The notes below the pieces were generated by a model, which was given only the letters and a program-made list of their open reading frames with translations, searched no databases and was not told the DNA's origin. The position numbers were made by a program, and so were the translations under genes. A stretch of 64,000 bases of DNA from Dipteronia dyeriana (lineage: Eukaryota; Streptophyta; Magnoliopsida; Sapindales; Sapindaceae): the NCBI GenBank assembly GCA_032871835.1, contig CM065298.1, positions 12,343,096 to 12,407,095 on the forward strand, read 5' to 3'. This document shows, piece after piece, positions 62,037 to 64,000 of the stretch. The stretch's first letter is position 1. Each line of letters begins with the position of its first letter.

Positions 62037-62584
62037 TTTTTAATATTTTGAAACTAAATTTACTTTTGAGATTTAATAGCGGTGGCAATTCAAGTTGGGG
62101 ATACAGGTCAAGCCCGTTCGATCGACATGCCACATGGCACAACTCAATATTGTGCCTGGCCAAAGCCGATCTGGGGCGCATGTGCCGTGTTAAACCCCGA
62201 GTTTGAGGGTCATATGCCGGCATGGTCCGGCTCACATCCTGGCGTGCCAACTGTTGGCTCGCCGAACATTAGAACATTAAAAAGAATATCAGTGAATTTT
62301 ACTGTTGGGGTAAAAAATTAAAAACTAAAAATAAAAATTCTCCAAAATACCATTTGCTTCCCATTTCATTTTTCTATAGATACCCCTCCAATTCAAAAAA
62401 AAAAAAAATACCTCTCTAGTCTCTCTAATATATAATTTCTCTATCTCTCTCTCTATTCGAACTCTCTCTCTACTATCTGCACTCTATAATATTAATATCT
62501 ATAAGCTCTAATATGTCATTCTCCACACTACTCTCCACCAATCTACCATTTCTCTATAAAGTACAAATTACAAACATAGGTAAT

Positions 62585-63615
62585 TTATTATATATATATT
62601 ATGCTTAATTAGTATATTAGTTTATGCTTTGGTTAGCTTTATTTATAATTTTTTATGCTTAGTATATTAATTTATGCTTAAGTTTTATTTATAATATTTA
62701 TGCTTAGTAATTCTATCCTTAGATTTATATTTAATATTTATGCTTAGTTTTTAATTTAAATATTTATATTTAATAGTTAGTGAATTTAATATTTAATTTA
62801 TACTTAGTTTTTAATTTTAATATTTGTATTTAGTATTTTTTTTATTCTTAGATTTATATTTAATATTTATGATTTTATGTTTTGTATATTTAATAAATAT
62901 AGTTAGTTTTAAATTTTAATATTTATGTTTAGTTATTAGTAAATATAATATTTCATTTATGTTTAGTTTTTAATTTTAATAATTATATTTAGTATTTTTA
63001 TAATATTTATGATTTTATGTTTAGATATTTAATATTTATGTTTAGTTTTTAATTTTAATGTTCTTGTTTAGTAGTTAGAAAATTTAATATTTAATTTATG
63101 TTTATTATATAATTTTAATATTTATGCTTAGTATTTTTATTCTAAGGTTTATATTTAGTATTTTTTATTTTTTGTTTAGTATATTTAATATTTATACTTA
63201 GTTTTAAATTTTAATATTTATGTTTTGTAGTTTGTAAATTAAATATTTAATTTATATTTAGTTTTTAATTTTAATATTTATGTTTAGTATTTTAATTGTT
63301 TGGTTTATATTTAATATTTATGATTTTATGTTCAATATATTTAATATTTATGTTTAGTATTTTTATTCTTTGGTTTATATTTAATATTTATGATTTTATG
63401 TTTAGTATATTGAATATTTATACTTTATTTTAATTTTAATATTTATGCTTAGTAGTTAGTAAATTTAATATTGAATGTATGCTTAGGTTTTTATTTTAAT
63501 ATTTATGGTTAGTATTTTTATTCTTAGGTTTATATTTAATATTTATGGCTTAATGCTTAGTTTTTAATTTTAATATTTATGTATAGCTTTATTAGTTTTT
63601 ACTTTTTAATTTAAT
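62585..63615. repeat. AT-rich degenerate tandem repeat
   Basis: Loose units of about 50-60 bp built from TTTAATATTTATG, TTTAGT and TTTTTAATTTTAAT. It separates the hAT end from the transposase start and looks like slippage-expanded leader or intron DNA. Confidence 0.75.
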
Positions 63616-63626
63616 ATTTATGCAAA

Positions 63627-64000
63627 TGGATCCTACTAGGATTCTTACTCATTTTCTCAACGGAGTGAATTGACAATGATGACTATGAAATTACATAACC
63701 ACCACTAAAATTTGGTCTCGGGTAAGGGCAAGATAGTCAAGGACTACCCGGTCCTTCCTCCACAACGGGGTCGACCACATCAAGACCTAGGCCAATAAAG
63801 ATGACATCTCAGGTATGGGATTATTTTGATTAGTAAAACGTAACCGGTCCGGATGGTCAAGTAATATGAATGGTTCTAAGAATAGAACAAGACATTTAAA
63901 AAAGGCATAGGGAATCATGCATGCGTAAACATGACAAGGTAAATACTACTTGACAGACACAACTACAATGGAAACTAGACAGATCTATTACGACGTGGAG
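63627..64000 (+). pseudogene. hAT transposase N-terminus, broken, partial
   Basis: The ATG at 63627 opens MDPTRILTHFLNGVN. An extra T then shifts the frame to DNDDYEIT. Further on one frame reads PGPSSTTGSTTSRPRP and MTSQVWDYFD, the usual lead-in to a BED zinc finger in plant hAT transposases, followed by two stop codons and TGPDGQVI. The BED cysteines and the catalytic domain are beyond the edge or lost. The multiple lesions show a dead copy. Confidence 0.65.

Larger units (their letters stand above)
62077..64000 (+). mobile_element. hAT-type DNA transposon, 5' part, dead, cut by the window edge
   Basis: Begins at TAGCGGTGGCAATTC, like many plant hAT 5' ends. A GC-rich subterminal region with repeated GGCA/TGCC words follows (62100-62270), then AT-rich DNA, then a transposase start at 63627. 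The 3' end lies beyond the window. Confidence 0.6.

Noticed and set aside
1..64000. CRISPR arrays, operons, bacterial promoters
   Set aside because: The DNA is eukaryotic nuclear; the tandem repeats have no spacer structure of CRISPR type.

Overview
The window is nuclear DNA from a flowering plant, most likely a eudicot. It is AT-rich, its genes carry many short introns with ordinary plant splice sites, and the spaces between genes are full of plant-type transposons. I cannot name the species from the sequence.

Layout. (1) 350-5793, minus: a LETM1-like mitochondrial membrane protein gene with 12 exons resolved. Its 3' end runs off or very near the left edge. (2) 5.9-9.8 kb: AT-rich spacer with one MITE-like element rich in GGTTCGG. 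(3) 9821-12494, minus: a complete three-exon TIP2-type tonoplast aquaporin gene (247 aa). (4) 12.6-18.0 kb: non-coding spacer with a dispersed repeat (16.06-17.09 kb), a decayed 5S-rRNA-like sequence and a tRNA-derived relic. (5) 18052-23851, minus: a complete 12-exon ASCC1-like gene (KH domain plus 2H phosphoesterase domain, 474 aa). (6) 25.3-27.8 kb: spacer with one small membrane-protein ORF on the plus strand. (7) 27852-30548, minus: a two-exon WD40 gene of the JINGUBANG type (about 489 aa). (8) 31293-57896: one 26.6-kb block of nested Ty1-copia retrotransposons. (9) 58536-59075, minus: a short J-domain-like gene without an HPD motif, followed by the remains of a tandem duplicate. (10) 60.84-62.04 kb: the second copy of the repeat seen at 16 kb. 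(11) 62.08 kb to the right edge: the 5' part of a dead hAT transposon.

The retrotransposon block is the most unusual part. It starts with TG, ends with CA, carries plus-oriented LTR sequence at both outer ends and is flanked by a perfect 5-bp target-site duplication (GTTTG). Inside it are two decayed copia derivatives in opposite orientation, which form inverted arms of about 6 kb. Both arms carry the same small deletion in reverse transcriptase. The 11-kb spacer holds a better preserved but dead Tnt1/Tork-like copia element. The leader side of that element contains an unrecognised ORF with 87-bp (29-codon) tandem repeats and an inverted partial copy of the same ORF. Two solo-LTR-like insertions of another family and several minisatellites complete the block.

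The host genes are unrelated in function (mitochondrial membrane, vacuolar water and solute channel, RNA or transcription cofactor, WD40 scaffold, J-like protein) and do not form a pathway or cluster.
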